NCBI GenBank assembly: GCA_002359465.1
Contig: DENA01000003.1
Location: 1-26,784, forward strand
Origin: Ruminococcaceae bacterium UBA2656
GTDB taxonomy: Bacteria > Bacillota > Clostridia > Oscillospirales > Acutalibacteraceae
DNA length: 26,784 nt
Reading direction: 5' to 3'
Part shown: positions 1-6,499 of the stretch, in pieces
How positions within the stretch are numbered: the stretch's first letter is position 1
Layout of the letters: the number at the start of each line of letters is the position of its first letter
Translations under genes and position numbers: made by a program
The notes under the pieces: generated by a model
Told to the model about the DNA's origin: nothing
The model's database searches: none
What the model saw: the letters and a program-made list of their open reading frames with translations, nothing else

Positions 1-66
1 CTCAGTTGGTAGAGCAGCTGATTTGTAATCAGCAGGTCGGGGGTTCAAGTCCGTCTGCCAGCTCCA
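1..66 (+). tRNA. tRNA-Thr (TGT), 5' end cut off by the window
   Basis: The D arm, the anticodon stem-loop with loop TTTGTAA (anticodon TGT), the T arm (GGGTTCAAGTCC) and the acceptor 3' strand TGCCAGC followed by TCCA are all present. About ten bases of the 5' acceptor strand lie before the window. CCA is encoded. The last 20 bases of this gene region recur at 210-229. Confidence 0.93.
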
Positions 67-209
67 TTTTTTACTCAAGTCTTAGTCGGACTTGAAGCCT
101 AAGAGGGCATTTTGCGTTAAGAAAAGCTGCCGGTGGTAGGTTTTTAGCAAAATGTGGCGTAGCACCTGTGGTGCAAGCCGTAAAAACGCGAGCGAAGCGT
201 GGCGGTTTT

Positions 210-229
210 GTCCGTCTGCCAGCTCCATT
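210..229 (+). repeat. Duplicated 3' end of tRNA-Thr
   Basis: GTCCGTCTGCCAGCTCCATT occurs at 49-68 and again, identically, at 210-229. The second copy has no D arm or anticodon arm in front of it, so it is not a tRNA gene. A duplicated tRNA 3' end is the classic trace of site-specific integration (attL/attR) or of a deleted element. Here only about 140 bp separate the copies and no integrase is visible, so it would be an empty scar. Confidence 0.75.
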
Positions 230-291
230 GTTAATAAGCGTAAATTTAGAATATTATTGTTTAAATTGCGCATTATTATAAATATAGTTAT

Positions 292-377
292 GGGAGAGTT
301 CCCGAGTGGCCAAAGGGGGCAGACTGTAAATCTGTTGCTTTATAGCTTCGATGGTCCGAATCCATCCTCTCCCACCA
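292..377 (+). tRNA. tRNA-Tyr (GTA)
   Basis: An 86-base class II tRNA. The acceptor strands GGGAGAG and CTCTCCC pair, followed by ACCA. The anticodon loop contains GTA between AGACT and AATCT-type stem sequence. The long variable arm is typical of bacterial tRNA-Tyr, and CCA is encoded. It lies about 225 bp downstream of tRNA-Thr, so the two may be cotranscribed. Confidence 0.95.
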
Positions 378-384
378 CACAGGG

Positions 385-418
385 CAGCAGGACAAAAGTG
401 TAAACTTTTGCCCTGCTG
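385..418 (+). terminator. Hairpin after tRNA-Tyr
   Basis: CAGCAGG and CCTGCTG, then CAAAAG and CTTTTG, form a 13-bp stem with one mismatch and a loop of TGTAAA. No long T run follows, so it may be a processing hairpin; the stronger terminator lies just downstream. Confidence 0.5.
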
Positions 419-438
419 TTACGTTTTCGTACTACAAA

Positions 439-488
439 CAAAAGATGACCGTGTTATTTTGACATGGTCATCTTTTGTTCTTTTTTTT
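439..488 (+). terminator. Rho-independent terminator of the tRNA unit
   Basis: CAAAAGATGACC at 439-450 pairs perfectly with GGTCATCTTTTG at 466-477 and is followed by a T-rich tail (478-489). It ends transcription of the tRNAs. The reverse strand also carries TTTTG after the stem, so it could serve the leftward germination genes too. Confidence 0.85.
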
Positions 489-529
489 ATAATACGGACA
501 CGCCCAGCTATGCCGGAAATTCAAAAGGT

Positions 530-1645
530 TTATTTTGCGCATCCCCTTTTTTTAAACATGAATGCCATAATCAGCAAAAAACATTCAAGCCCGGATTCAA
601 TAAACAGTGCAATAAAAGGAAAAGTATAATTAACAAAATTATATATGTCGGTACTGTTATCAAAAGAAGTAACTGTAATGATAAATGCCAACAAAGCGGA
701 AGGATATACGATGGGTTTATAGGTGCTTAAGCCCGCAATTTGTGCAGTGCCTAAACTAAATGCCCAAATTAAACTCATTGCCGATATAATACCTGCAGCA
801 ACGGATATCATCAGAAACATTGCCTCTAAACGTTCAAATACACCGCCAATGGAAACTATTTTTGCAAGCTGAAGACCAACGTTTGTCATAATTCCGGCCT
901 GCTCCGGGCCAAAAATGCAAATGCCCGAAATGACCTCTAATTCGAATATTACGGATCCCAGAGTAACGGAAATAAATTTTCCCTTAAAACCATTTTCGGG
1001 CTTACTGCAATAGGGAATGTACATACCCATAATAATGCAGATGCCTATATATGACAATAAAAACGGCGCGCCGCTCAAAAACGGAAAAATGCCCCGATAC
1101 AAAAGGGGCTTGAGACCATCAAGATTTATTAAAGGAGCCAGTGATACAAATAAAACAATAAAACCCAATAAATAAATCGGCCCCAGAAATGCAGATATCC
1201 TCGCAAATACTTTTAATCCTTTTTTAGCGCCGATTGCGATTAAAATGAAACAAAATGCGATTAGTACATTCAGAGGCGTTTCAGGAAAAAATGCGGTACC
1301 TAATAAGGTGCAGAGACTGCGTATTAAAACCGAGACCGATATTAAAAATAAAAAAATAAAGAGCGCGCCAATAAGCCTTCCGAAATATTTTCCTAAAACA
1401 GATATGCTGTATTGAACCATATTTTCTCCAGGAAAACGCCTTCCCATGTAAGCATAAACCACAGCCAATGCAACATCTGTCAGCCATGCGCAGATGACCG
1501 ACAGCCATGCGTCCTCGCCTGCGTGGGCAATCAGCATGCTTACTATTTGCAAAGTGGAGAAAGATGTTATGACGCTGAAAAGCAGCCATATATATTGTTT
1601 TGTCGTGATTGTATCTTTTTCCTGCATAATGAGCCAGCTTTCCAT
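530..1645 (-). CDS. Spore germination permease, GerAB/GerKB family
   Basis: A 371-residue, very hydrophobic protein with about ten predicted membrane helices and almost no soluble part. It matches the endospore germination permease (B subunit) type within the APC superfamily; in known receptors this subunit sits in the inner spore membrane and takes part in germinant recognition. Features that fit are the KQYIWLLFS start, the GRRFPGEN loop after the second helix and the hydrophilic CSKPENGFKGK loop near the middle. The first ATG (1645) has a poor ribosome site; the in-frame ATG at 1627 is preceded by GGAAAG and may be the true start. Neither the A subunit nor the lipoprotein C subunit is beside it. 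The germinant cannot be told from sequence. The gene starts 12 bases after the small membrane protein gene upstream and is probably cotranscribed with it. Confidence 0.85.
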   Translation of the reverse strand: MESWLIMQEKDTITTKQYIWLLFSVITSFSTLQIVSMLIAHAGEDAWLSVICAWLTDVALAVVYAYMGRRFPGENMVQYSISVLGKYFGRLIGALFIFLFLISVSVLIRSLCTLLGTAFFPETPLNVLIAFCFILIAIGAKKGLKVFARISAFLGPIYLLGFIVLFVSLAPLINLDGLKPLLYRGIFPFLSGAPFLLSYIGICIIMGMYIPYCSKPENGFKGKFISVTLGSVIFELEVISGICIFGPEQAGIMTNVGLQLAKIVSIGGVFERLEAMFLMISVAAGIISAMSLIWAFSLGTAQIAGLSTYKPIVYPSALLAFIITVTSFDNSTDIYNFVNYTFPFIALFIESGLECFLLIMAFMFKKRGCAK

Positions 1646-1657
1646 ATCTTTAGACAG

Positions 1658-1870
1658 CTATCCAAACAGCTTTTTACCGTAATCATCAAAGAATTCATTT
1701 AACAATTTTAACGTGACCGGAATGCCCGTATCCTTACAAATCACAAGGATGCAGGATAATGCCATAAGGAGCAAAAACACCGTCAGTTCTGCCCGCTGCT
1801 TATTTTTGATTAACGGAATTCCATCAATGATAAAAAGTATTGCAATTAAAAATATTAGTACAAACAGCAT
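1658..1870 (-). CDS. Small two-helix membrane protein, germination receptor D-subunit-like
   Basis: 70 residues with two hydrophobic segments (about 2-18 and 29-45) separated by a basic KNKQR turn, then an amphipathic tail. AAGGAA stands in front of the ATG. Small two-helix proteins ('D subunits') are known to be encoded with GerA-type receptor genes and modulate receptor activity. Size, topology and position immediately upstream of a gerAB gene fit that role. Sequence alone does not prove the family, so the functional label is inference from context. Confidence 0.6.
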   Translation of the reverse strand: MLFVLIFLIAILFIIDGIPLIKNKQRAELTVFLLLMALSCILVICKDTGIPVTLKLLNEFFDDYGKKLFG

Positions 1871-2255
1871 CAGAATACATTCCTTTTTCGGGTTTCTTCA
1901 CAAGCCCTATACGCTGATCCTTCAGTAGTGTGGATTTAACAGCAGAACCATGCCATAGCGGCATGAATAAATCTGAAATTTGCATGAACCCGTAAAACAA
2001 ATTCTTTTTAAATATAGTTAGACTTATTATTACCGCTTATATGATATTATTCGCAATTATCATATTGTCATATGACTTTTATGAATAATGGCAAAAAATG
2101 ATTGATAAAATGACAGCAGGCATTTCCATACAGCATACAAAGAAGCTTTGTCCCATATACCAAGACAGTACGAATGTGCATATCATGTATCGATAGGTTT
2201 ACATTTTAAGCCTACTGTACTGTTGAAAAACAAAATATTGAAAGGTTGGTTATTT
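1871..2255. other. Divergent intergenic region between germination genes and surface-protein cluster
   Basis: 385 bases without a convincing gene. It must carry the leftward promoter of the germination pair and the rightward promoter of the module-protein cluster. It holds a perfect inverted repeat CATGCCatagcGGCATG (1949-1965) and an AT-rich one, ATATGATA/TATCATAT (2039-2065). CATATTGT at 2061-2068 lies 18 bases after ATAT (2039-2042), a weak resemblance to sporulation sigma-E spacing. An open frame runs upstream of 2256, but it has no good start and is not kept. Confidence 0.5.
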
Positions 2256-2585
2256 ATGGGAATGCCCGTCATTGTATCCGGCACCGAAACACGCTGCCAG
2301 GCAATTTCCGATATTATTGAGTCCGTTGCGTTGGAGCAGGCCGCTTTAGCGCATATCCTTAATGCAGAGGGAGAAAAGCTGCAAAAAATAGTAGCTACTG
2401 AAAGGGTTACTCCGGCACAGCTTTTGGATACGAACAAGAGTGTCAAAAAGGTAGTTGACTCCGTATCCCGTCTGGAGCTGGTCCTCCAGGCAAAATTAGA
2501 TCTGTTCAGTGATTGTGCCTGCGTGGAATGCGCTACCACTACAACCTCCACAACCTCAACGACGACAACTACTACGGAAGAATAG
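2256..2585 (+). CDS. HILNAEGEKLQ-module protein with Thr-rich tail
   Basis: 109 residues. The ATG at 2256 is chosen because GAAAGGTTGG precedes it and because the paralogue at 6500 starts with the same residues (MGMP) and the same leader. Residues 14-89 form the shared module: helix one with ALEQAALAHILNAEGEKLQ, a loop, and helix two with LLDTNKSV...SRLELVLQAKL, ending in DCAC. A further Cys (92) is followed by a tail at 94-107 of twelve Thr and two Ser, then EE. I recall a similar two-helix module from collagen-like and exosporium proteins of spore formers, but its function is not known to me. The Thr tail is a plausible O-glycosylation site, and the next gene is a glycosyltransferase. There is no signal peptide, as is usual for spore coat or exosporium proteins made in the mother cell. 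A strong hairpin follows the stop. Confidence 0.8.
   Translation: MGMPVIVSGTETRCQAISDIIESVALEQAALAHILNAEGEKLQKIVATERVTPAQLLDTNKSVKKVVDSVSRLELVLQAKLDLFSDCACVECATTTTSTTSTTTTTTEE
2295..2522 (+). repeat. HILNAEGEKLQ module, copy 1
   Basis: Codes for residues 14-89 of the Thr-tailed protein. It starts CQAISDIIES and ends FSDCAC. It is the same length, 76 residues with no gap, as copies 3 and 4. Confidence 0.85.
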
Positions 2586-2593
2586 CTAAGCGG

Positions 2594-2628
2594 AGAGGGC
2601 ATGGCGCAAAAGTGCCATGCCCTCTTTA
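2594..2628 (+). terminator. Strong hairpin between module protein and glycosyltransferase
   Basis: AGAGGGCATGGC (2594-2605) pairs perfectly with GCCATGCCCTCT (2614-2625) and is followed by TTTAAT. It lies directly in front of the AAGGAGG ribosome site of the next gene. It is probably a leaky terminator that gives much more of the small upstream protein than of the enzyme. Confidence 0.75.
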
Positions 2629-2645
2629 ATAAGGAGGTTTTTTGA

Positions 2646-3953
2646 TTGAAGGTAGCAATCCTGACGATGTTTTCCGGTCTTTCCAGCACCTATTCACTGG
2701 TGGGAGTGGTGGCCGACCAGCTCGAAATGCTGTTAAGTCATGGCATACCTGTCAAGCTTCTGGTTTCGGAGTATTGCCCTGACAGTGACCGGCCCGGCAT
2801 ATTTTCCGACACCAGAATTGAATGGGTGAAAATTAAAAGCAGTATAGACGGCAAACCAATTAAACTTTATGATTACGCGAACCCTGAAAGCAAGCTGCAC
2901 GAAACCTTTTACAGTGAGGCGGAGCTTTTCGCTGCAGAATTTGAAAAGGCTCTTAGCGATGTGGATGTGTGCATCATGCATGATATTCTTTATCAGGGAA
3001 CTCACTATGTACACAATATAGCAGTCCGAATGGCGCAGAAAAACTTGCCCAATGTGTGTTTTCTTTCATTTTCCCATTCGCTGCCCGTCAAGCGTCCTCT
3101 TAATGTAGGCAAGGAAATGTCGGGCAGATATACGCCCATGCCGAATACATTGTTTGTTTATCCGGGCCATTCGGGTATTACGGCACTTGCTCAGCAATAT
3201 AACGTCCCGGAGGGATATTGCAGAACGGTTTACAACTGCGCGCCCGTTATGGCGTATATGGATGAGTCCGTACAAAACCTGCACCGTCAAACCAGCCTGC
3301 TCAATACAGAATATATGATTGTCTATCCGGGGAGGCTTTCCACCGGAAAAAAATTTGAGAAGGTCGCCGCGTTGGCAGGGACTATCAAACGGATCTCCGA
3401 AAAAACCGTGAAGGTAGTGTTTTGCGATTTTCCCTGCGAGGATACTCCCGCTGACGATTACAAGGCTGCGATTTACTATGTGGGGGATTTTTACGGACTG
3501 GACAGGGACGATATCGTTTTCACAACCGACTGCGGATACCCGAAAGGATTTCCGCGTGCCGGCGTGCTGGATCTGTTTACACTTTCCAACTTATTTATTT
3601 GTCCGTCCCTTTCAGAAGCCTTTTCCGTCACGCTGCTGGAAGCGGCAAGCAGGGGAAACTTCTTGGTCTTAAACGAATGTGTCCCGGGTCTGCGTGAAGC
3701 GGGGGAACTGTTTGGCTCATATTTTATGAAATGGGATGCAAGAAATACGGACTTTACGATAAACCAGCAATACACACCCTCCGAACGGGCTTATTATGAA
3801 CGGCACAGTGCCGAAATTATTCAGATGATGCGGGAGGATAAGGTGTGCCTTGCAAAAACCATGATCCGCAAACGCTTCAATTATGAGTGGGTATGGGAAA
3901 ATCAGCTGAAGCCTCTCCTCTTCGGCTGCATTCCGGCTGAATCGCAGCAGTGA
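2646..3953 (+). CDS. Glycosyltransferase, GT4-like (GT-B fold)
   Basis: 435 residues from a TTG start, eight bases after a perfect AAGGAGG (2631-2637). The N-terminal half begins KVAILTMFSG and has DVCIMHDI, typical of the acceptor-side Rossmann domain. The C-terminal half has VYPGRLSTGKKFEK (donor-side start of GT4 enzymes) and the PSLSEAFSVTLLEAASRG segment, matching the E-x7-E donor-binding motif. It is expected to transfer a sugar from an activated donor; the sugar and acceptor are not evident. There is no signal or membrane segment, so it acts in the cytoplasm. Lying between two module proteins, and right after one with a Thr-rich tail, it most likely glycosylates one or more of these surface proteins, as linked glycosyltransferases do for exosporium glycoproteins. 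This last step is inference. Confidence 0.85.
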   Translation: MKVAILTMFSGLSSTYSLVGVVADQLEMLLSHGIPVKLLVSEYCPDSDRPGIFSDTRIEWVKIKSSIDGKPIKLYDYANPESKLHETFYSEAELFAAEFEKALSDVDVCIMHDILYQGTHYVHNIAVRMAQKNLPNVCFLSFSHSLPVKRPLNVGKEMSGRYTPMPNTLFVYPGHSGITALAQQYNVPEGYCRTVYNCAPVMAYMDESVQNLHRQTSLLNTEYMIVYPGRLSTGKKFEKVAALAGTIKRISEKTVKVVFCDFPCEDTPADDYKAAIYYVGDFYGLDRDDIVFTTDCGYPKGFPRAGVLDLFTLSNLFICPSLSEAFSVTLLEAASRGNFLVLNECVPGLREAGELFGSYFMKWDARNTDFTINQQYTPSERAYYERHSAEIIQMMREDKVCLAKTMIRKRFNYEWVWENQLKPLLFGCIPAESQQ

Positions 3954-4065
3954 CAGGCAGCTTATCAAAAACGCGGCAGTTTTTTGAAGTTCCTGCTGCC
4001 GCAGGTAACGGAATGAAATGGTTTGATATCTCCATCCAAAACAATATCACAATGCTATTTTTATT

Positions 4066-4074
4066 CATATCATA
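4066..4074 (+). promoter_or_regulatory. Possible mother-cell sporulation promoter (-10 CATATCATA)
   Basis: CATATCATA fits the sigma-K -10 pattern CATAnnnTA, and an AC at 4049-4050 lies 15 bases upstream, about one base short of the usual spacing. It is 49 bases before the ATG of the Cys-rich protein. The match is short and the region is AT-rich, so this is only a candidate. Confidence 0.25.
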
Positions 4075-4122
4075 TAGCATATAGGTAAAAAAGCATTTGA
4101 ACCGTTTAAGGAGAAAAAGATC

Positions 4123-5124
4123 ATGTTTAGAATAAAATCCGAAAAACCTCTGTCCTCTAAATGCCAGACCCGGTACAAGGGACTGGCATATGACGGCTGC
4201 TGGTTTTATCTTACTGTATATTGCGAGTGCAGGGTCGTACGTTTTGACTCCTGCTTCCATGAGGAGAAAAGCTTTGATACTTGCAGATGCTACCGCTGCA
4301 TTTGCTACGATTTGAAAGAAAAGTGTTTCTGGGCGTCGGACAGTCAATGTCTGTCCACCGTATTTAAGTTGGATGAATGCTTTCATGAAATTGATTCTAT
4401 CCGTATCCGCTCCTCTGACAGATGCGGCGGCCTGGTAACCGGAATTTCATATAACTGCTGTGATGATAGCCTTCTGGTTTCCTTTGCCGGAGGTGTCGTA
4501 TGTGTCAACAAACAACATCCGGAAAAAAGCCGCACGCTGGCAGAAACCTGTCGCGAGTGGATTCTTGGCCTTGTTTCCGTTTGTCCGTATTATATTATCT
4601 ACAGCGTTTCAGAACAGAAAAAAACAATCCGCGTCTGCTGCCACAACGGAAGGCCTATTAAGGAAATCTGCGTTCCGGGTGAAATGATTATTGAGTCAGC
4701 GGTTTTCTTCCCTTGTGCAAAGGACTGTTCTGACTGTCACTTTTATGTTTTGATATCTAAACATGGCTGTTATCCCTATCTCCTGGACTGCATCATGGAA
4801 TGTGATGCAATATGCGACGGAATATGTGACTGCAATTATAAAATATGTGATAGGGACTGCAATGAAAATTGTGAACACAAAAAGTGCTGCTGCGATGTGA
4901 TGGAATCCATTGCTTTACAGGAAGCCTCCCTCGCGCATATCCTGAATGCAGAGGGAGAAAAACTGCAGAAGACGATTTCCTCTACTGACGACATACGCAA
5001 AATTTTAGAAGTAAACAGGTCGGTCAACAAGACGATTATAAACGCTACCCATTTGGAGCATATATTATACGCTAAGCTGGAAGCTCTGGATGATTGCTGT
5101 GACTTCTGTGAAAACGACAGGTGA
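4123..5124 (+). CDS. Cys-rich beta-propeller-like protein with C-terminal HILNAEGEKLQ module
   Basis: 333 residues with AAGGAG nine bases before the ATG. I count 39 Cys, about one in nine, spread through the whole chain. Residues 1 to about 220 show propeller-like strands (GLAYDGCWFYLTV, CYDLKEKCFWASD, GISYNCCDDSLLVSF) that line up with the start of the next gene's product (GIAFDGTALYTT, YYDALENVFWGGG), so both seem to derive from one ancestor. A knot of Cys follows at about 223-257 (CDAICDGICDC, CNENCEHKKCCC). Residues 257-333 are the shared module (ALQEASLAHILNAEGEKLQ) ending DDCCDFC. No signal peptide is visible. Cys-rich proteins of this kind in spore coats and exosporia form disulfide-linked layers, so a structural, self-crosslinking role is a reasonable guess. 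An enzymatic role looks unlikely. Confidence 0.75.
   Translation: MFRIKSEKPLSSKCQTRYKGLAYDGCWFYLTVYCECRVVRFDSCFHEEKSFDTCRCYRCICYDLKEKCFWASDSQCLSTVFKLDECFHEIDSIRIRSSDRCGGLVTGISYNCCDDSLLVSFAGGVVCVNKQHPEKSRTLAETCREWILGLVSVCPYYIIYSVSEQKKTIRVCCHNGRPIKEICVPGEMIIESAVFFPCAKDCSDCHFYVLISKHGCYPYLLDCIMECDAICDGICDCNYKICDRDCNENCEHKKCCCDVMESIALQEASLAHILNAEGEKLQKTISSTDDIRKILEVNRSVNKTIINATHLEHILYAKLEALDDCCDFCENDR
4891..5109 (+). repeat. HILNAEGEKLQ module, copy 2
   Basis: Codes for residues 257-329 of the Cys-rich protein. It is the most divergent copy: QE replaces EQ in helix one, THLEHILYAKL stands in helix two, and the start is shorter by a few residues. Confidence 0.8.
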
Positions 5125-5165
5125 AGCAAACGGATGCGATCCGTGGCGGAATATCCGCCCTTGTG

Positions 5166-5210
5166 GAGCAAACGTGGTAATTTTGCCGCCCCCCGTTTGC
5201 TCACTTTTTT
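5166..5210 (+). terminator. Rho-independent terminator after Cys-rich protein gene
   Basis: GAGCAAACG (5166-5174) pairs with CGTTTGCTC (5194-5202), followed by AC and six T. It separates this gene from the next, which implies a separate promoter for the next gene or partial read-through. Confidence 0.75.
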
Positions 5211-5275
5211 AAAGTTGCGGGAATACAATGGCGTGGAGACTTTGTCTACTACTACCAATCAAAGGAGATTGCTAT

Positions 5276-6328
5276 ATGGCAATTGGAGATATCCTAAGAG
5301 AGTTTAATGTTCCGGCACAGGCATCCGGCAACGGCAGGGGAATCGCTTTTGACGGAACGGCATTATACACCACAATCACAGCTTCCACCGACATCTTTAA
5401 GATGGATCTGAACGGCAATTATCTTGCTACCATTCCATCCGCGCACGTCTATGGCGCGCTGTACTATGACGCTTTGGAAAATGTATTCTGGGGCGGCGGC
5501 TATGAGGGACTTTATACGCTTTATAAGGTTGCGCTTAATGGAACGGTTCTTCAAACCATCAACTACCAGTCCATTATTCCCGCCGCCCTGCTCAGTCAGG
5601 ATCCGTTCCCCGCTTATGTGGACGGCATAACTGTTGACCCCGCCACCAATACCATCTGGTTTTCGACCGACCTGGGCAGCAACGTATACAACATTTCAAA
5701 GGCGGGTGTTTATATCGGATTCATCCCGGCACCCCTGCCAAATTCCGGTGTTACGACCGACGGCACCAATTTATGGCTTGCCTTCGCCGACAATCCCACA
5801 CCCATTCTGAAAAAGCTTTCAACAACAGGAACAGAGCTTGAAACGGTTGATATCAATGTAACCGGACAATATCAAATCGAGGACATTGAGTACGACAGCG
5901 TTACCTTTGCGCCAAAATGTGCTGTTTGGGCAATTAATGCCACATTTGACACTCCGGTTGTCCGCGCCATCGAGGTGCCCTGTAACAGCGTTTCCCGTTT
6001 TCAGGCGATTACCGATATGATCGAATCGGTTGCCCTTGAACAGACCGCCCTTTCCCATATCCTCAATGCGGAGGGGGAAAAGCTGCAGAGGTTTCTGCCT
6101 CTGGCGGGCAATGACCAAACGCTTGTCCTGAAGGCCAATCGTTCGGTGGAGTCTACAATCAATTCCATTTCAAGGCTGGAGCTGGTGCTTCAGGGTAAGC
6201 TGGGCATTTTCAATGATTGCCTCTGCCCTCCGGCCACCGATGATTTACTAGGCGGAAACAGCCGGAAGCTTTTGGCGTCTCTCAACAGCGATCCTGCCTT
6301 TGCAGCTTCAAAACCACCCAAAATCTAA
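5276..6328 (+). CDS. Beta-propeller protein with C-terminal HILNAEGEKLQ module
   Basis: 350 residues. The ATG at 5276 follows AAAGGAG; an earlier in-frame ATG at 5228 lacks a ribosome site. Residues about 1-235 carry repeated strand patterns of an SMP-30/NHL-like propeller: GIAFDGTALYTT, YYDALENVFWGGG, GITVDPATNTIWFSTD, GVTTDGTNLWLAFAD and DIEYDSVTFAPKCAVWAI, each an Asp followed by a W/Y-rich strand. Residues 242-317 are the module (ALEQTALSHILNAEGEKLQ) ending NDCLC. A tail of about 30 residues (LLGGNSRKLLASLNSDPAF) closes the protein. Unlike its Cys-rich neighbour it has only a handful of Cys. There is no signal peptide. Propellers often bind ligands or carry out lactonase-type chemistry, but I see no assured active site. 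Inferred role: a displayed binding domain anchored by the module. Confidence 0.78.
   Translation: MAIGDILREFNVPAQASGNGRGIAFDGTALYTTITASTDIFKMDLNGNYLATIPSAHVYGALYYDALENVFWGGGYEGLYTLYKVALNGTVLQTINYQSIIPAALLSQDPFPAYVDGITVDPATNTIWFSTDLGSNVYNISKAGVYIGFIPAPLPNSGVTTDGTNLWLAFADNPTPILKKLSTTGTELETVDINVTGQYQIEDIEYDSVTFAPKCAVWAINATFDTPVVRAIEVPCNSVSRFQAITDMIESVALEQTALSHILNAEGEKLQRFLPLAGNDQTLVLKANRSVESTINSISRLELVLQGKLGIFNDCLCPPATDDLLGGNSRKLLASLNSDPAFAASKPPKI
5999..6226 (+). repeat. HILNAEGEKLQ module, copy 3
   Basis: Codes for residues 242-317 of the propeller protein. The DNA of its core is very close to copy 4 (both contain gaacagaccgccct), pointing to a fairly recent duplication. Confidence 0.85.
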
Positions 6329-6345
6329 CCTCTTTTAGATGCCGG

Positions 6346-6376
6346 ACAGACGTGCGCATTTTCTGCGCACGTCTGT
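6346..6376 (+). terminator. Hairpin after propeller protein gene
   Basis: ACAGACGTGCGCA (6346-6358) pairs perfectly with TGCGCACGTCTGT (6364-6376); the loop is TTTTC. The following T run is interrupted (TTGCGTTTC), so it may terminate only partly. Confidence 0.65.
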
Positions 6377-6499
6377 TGCGTTTCACAGAAACCCTCTTGA
6401 CCCAGCGCATGCCACAAGATATGAGGGACGCGCATATGATGTGCTGAGCAGGTTATGAAACCTGCTGTTTCCAAGAAAAAATTGAAAGGTTGAATTTTT

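Noticed and set aside
2183..2689. Minus-strand open frame with Val-rich run across the Thr-tailed gene
   Set aside because: It is the antisense of the Thr-codon tail and the module. The plus frame has a ribosome site, paralogues and a matching terminator.
3877..4386. Minus-strand frame between the glycosyltransferase and Cys-rich genes
   Set aside because: It overlaps both genes, lacks a ribosome site and has random-looking composition.
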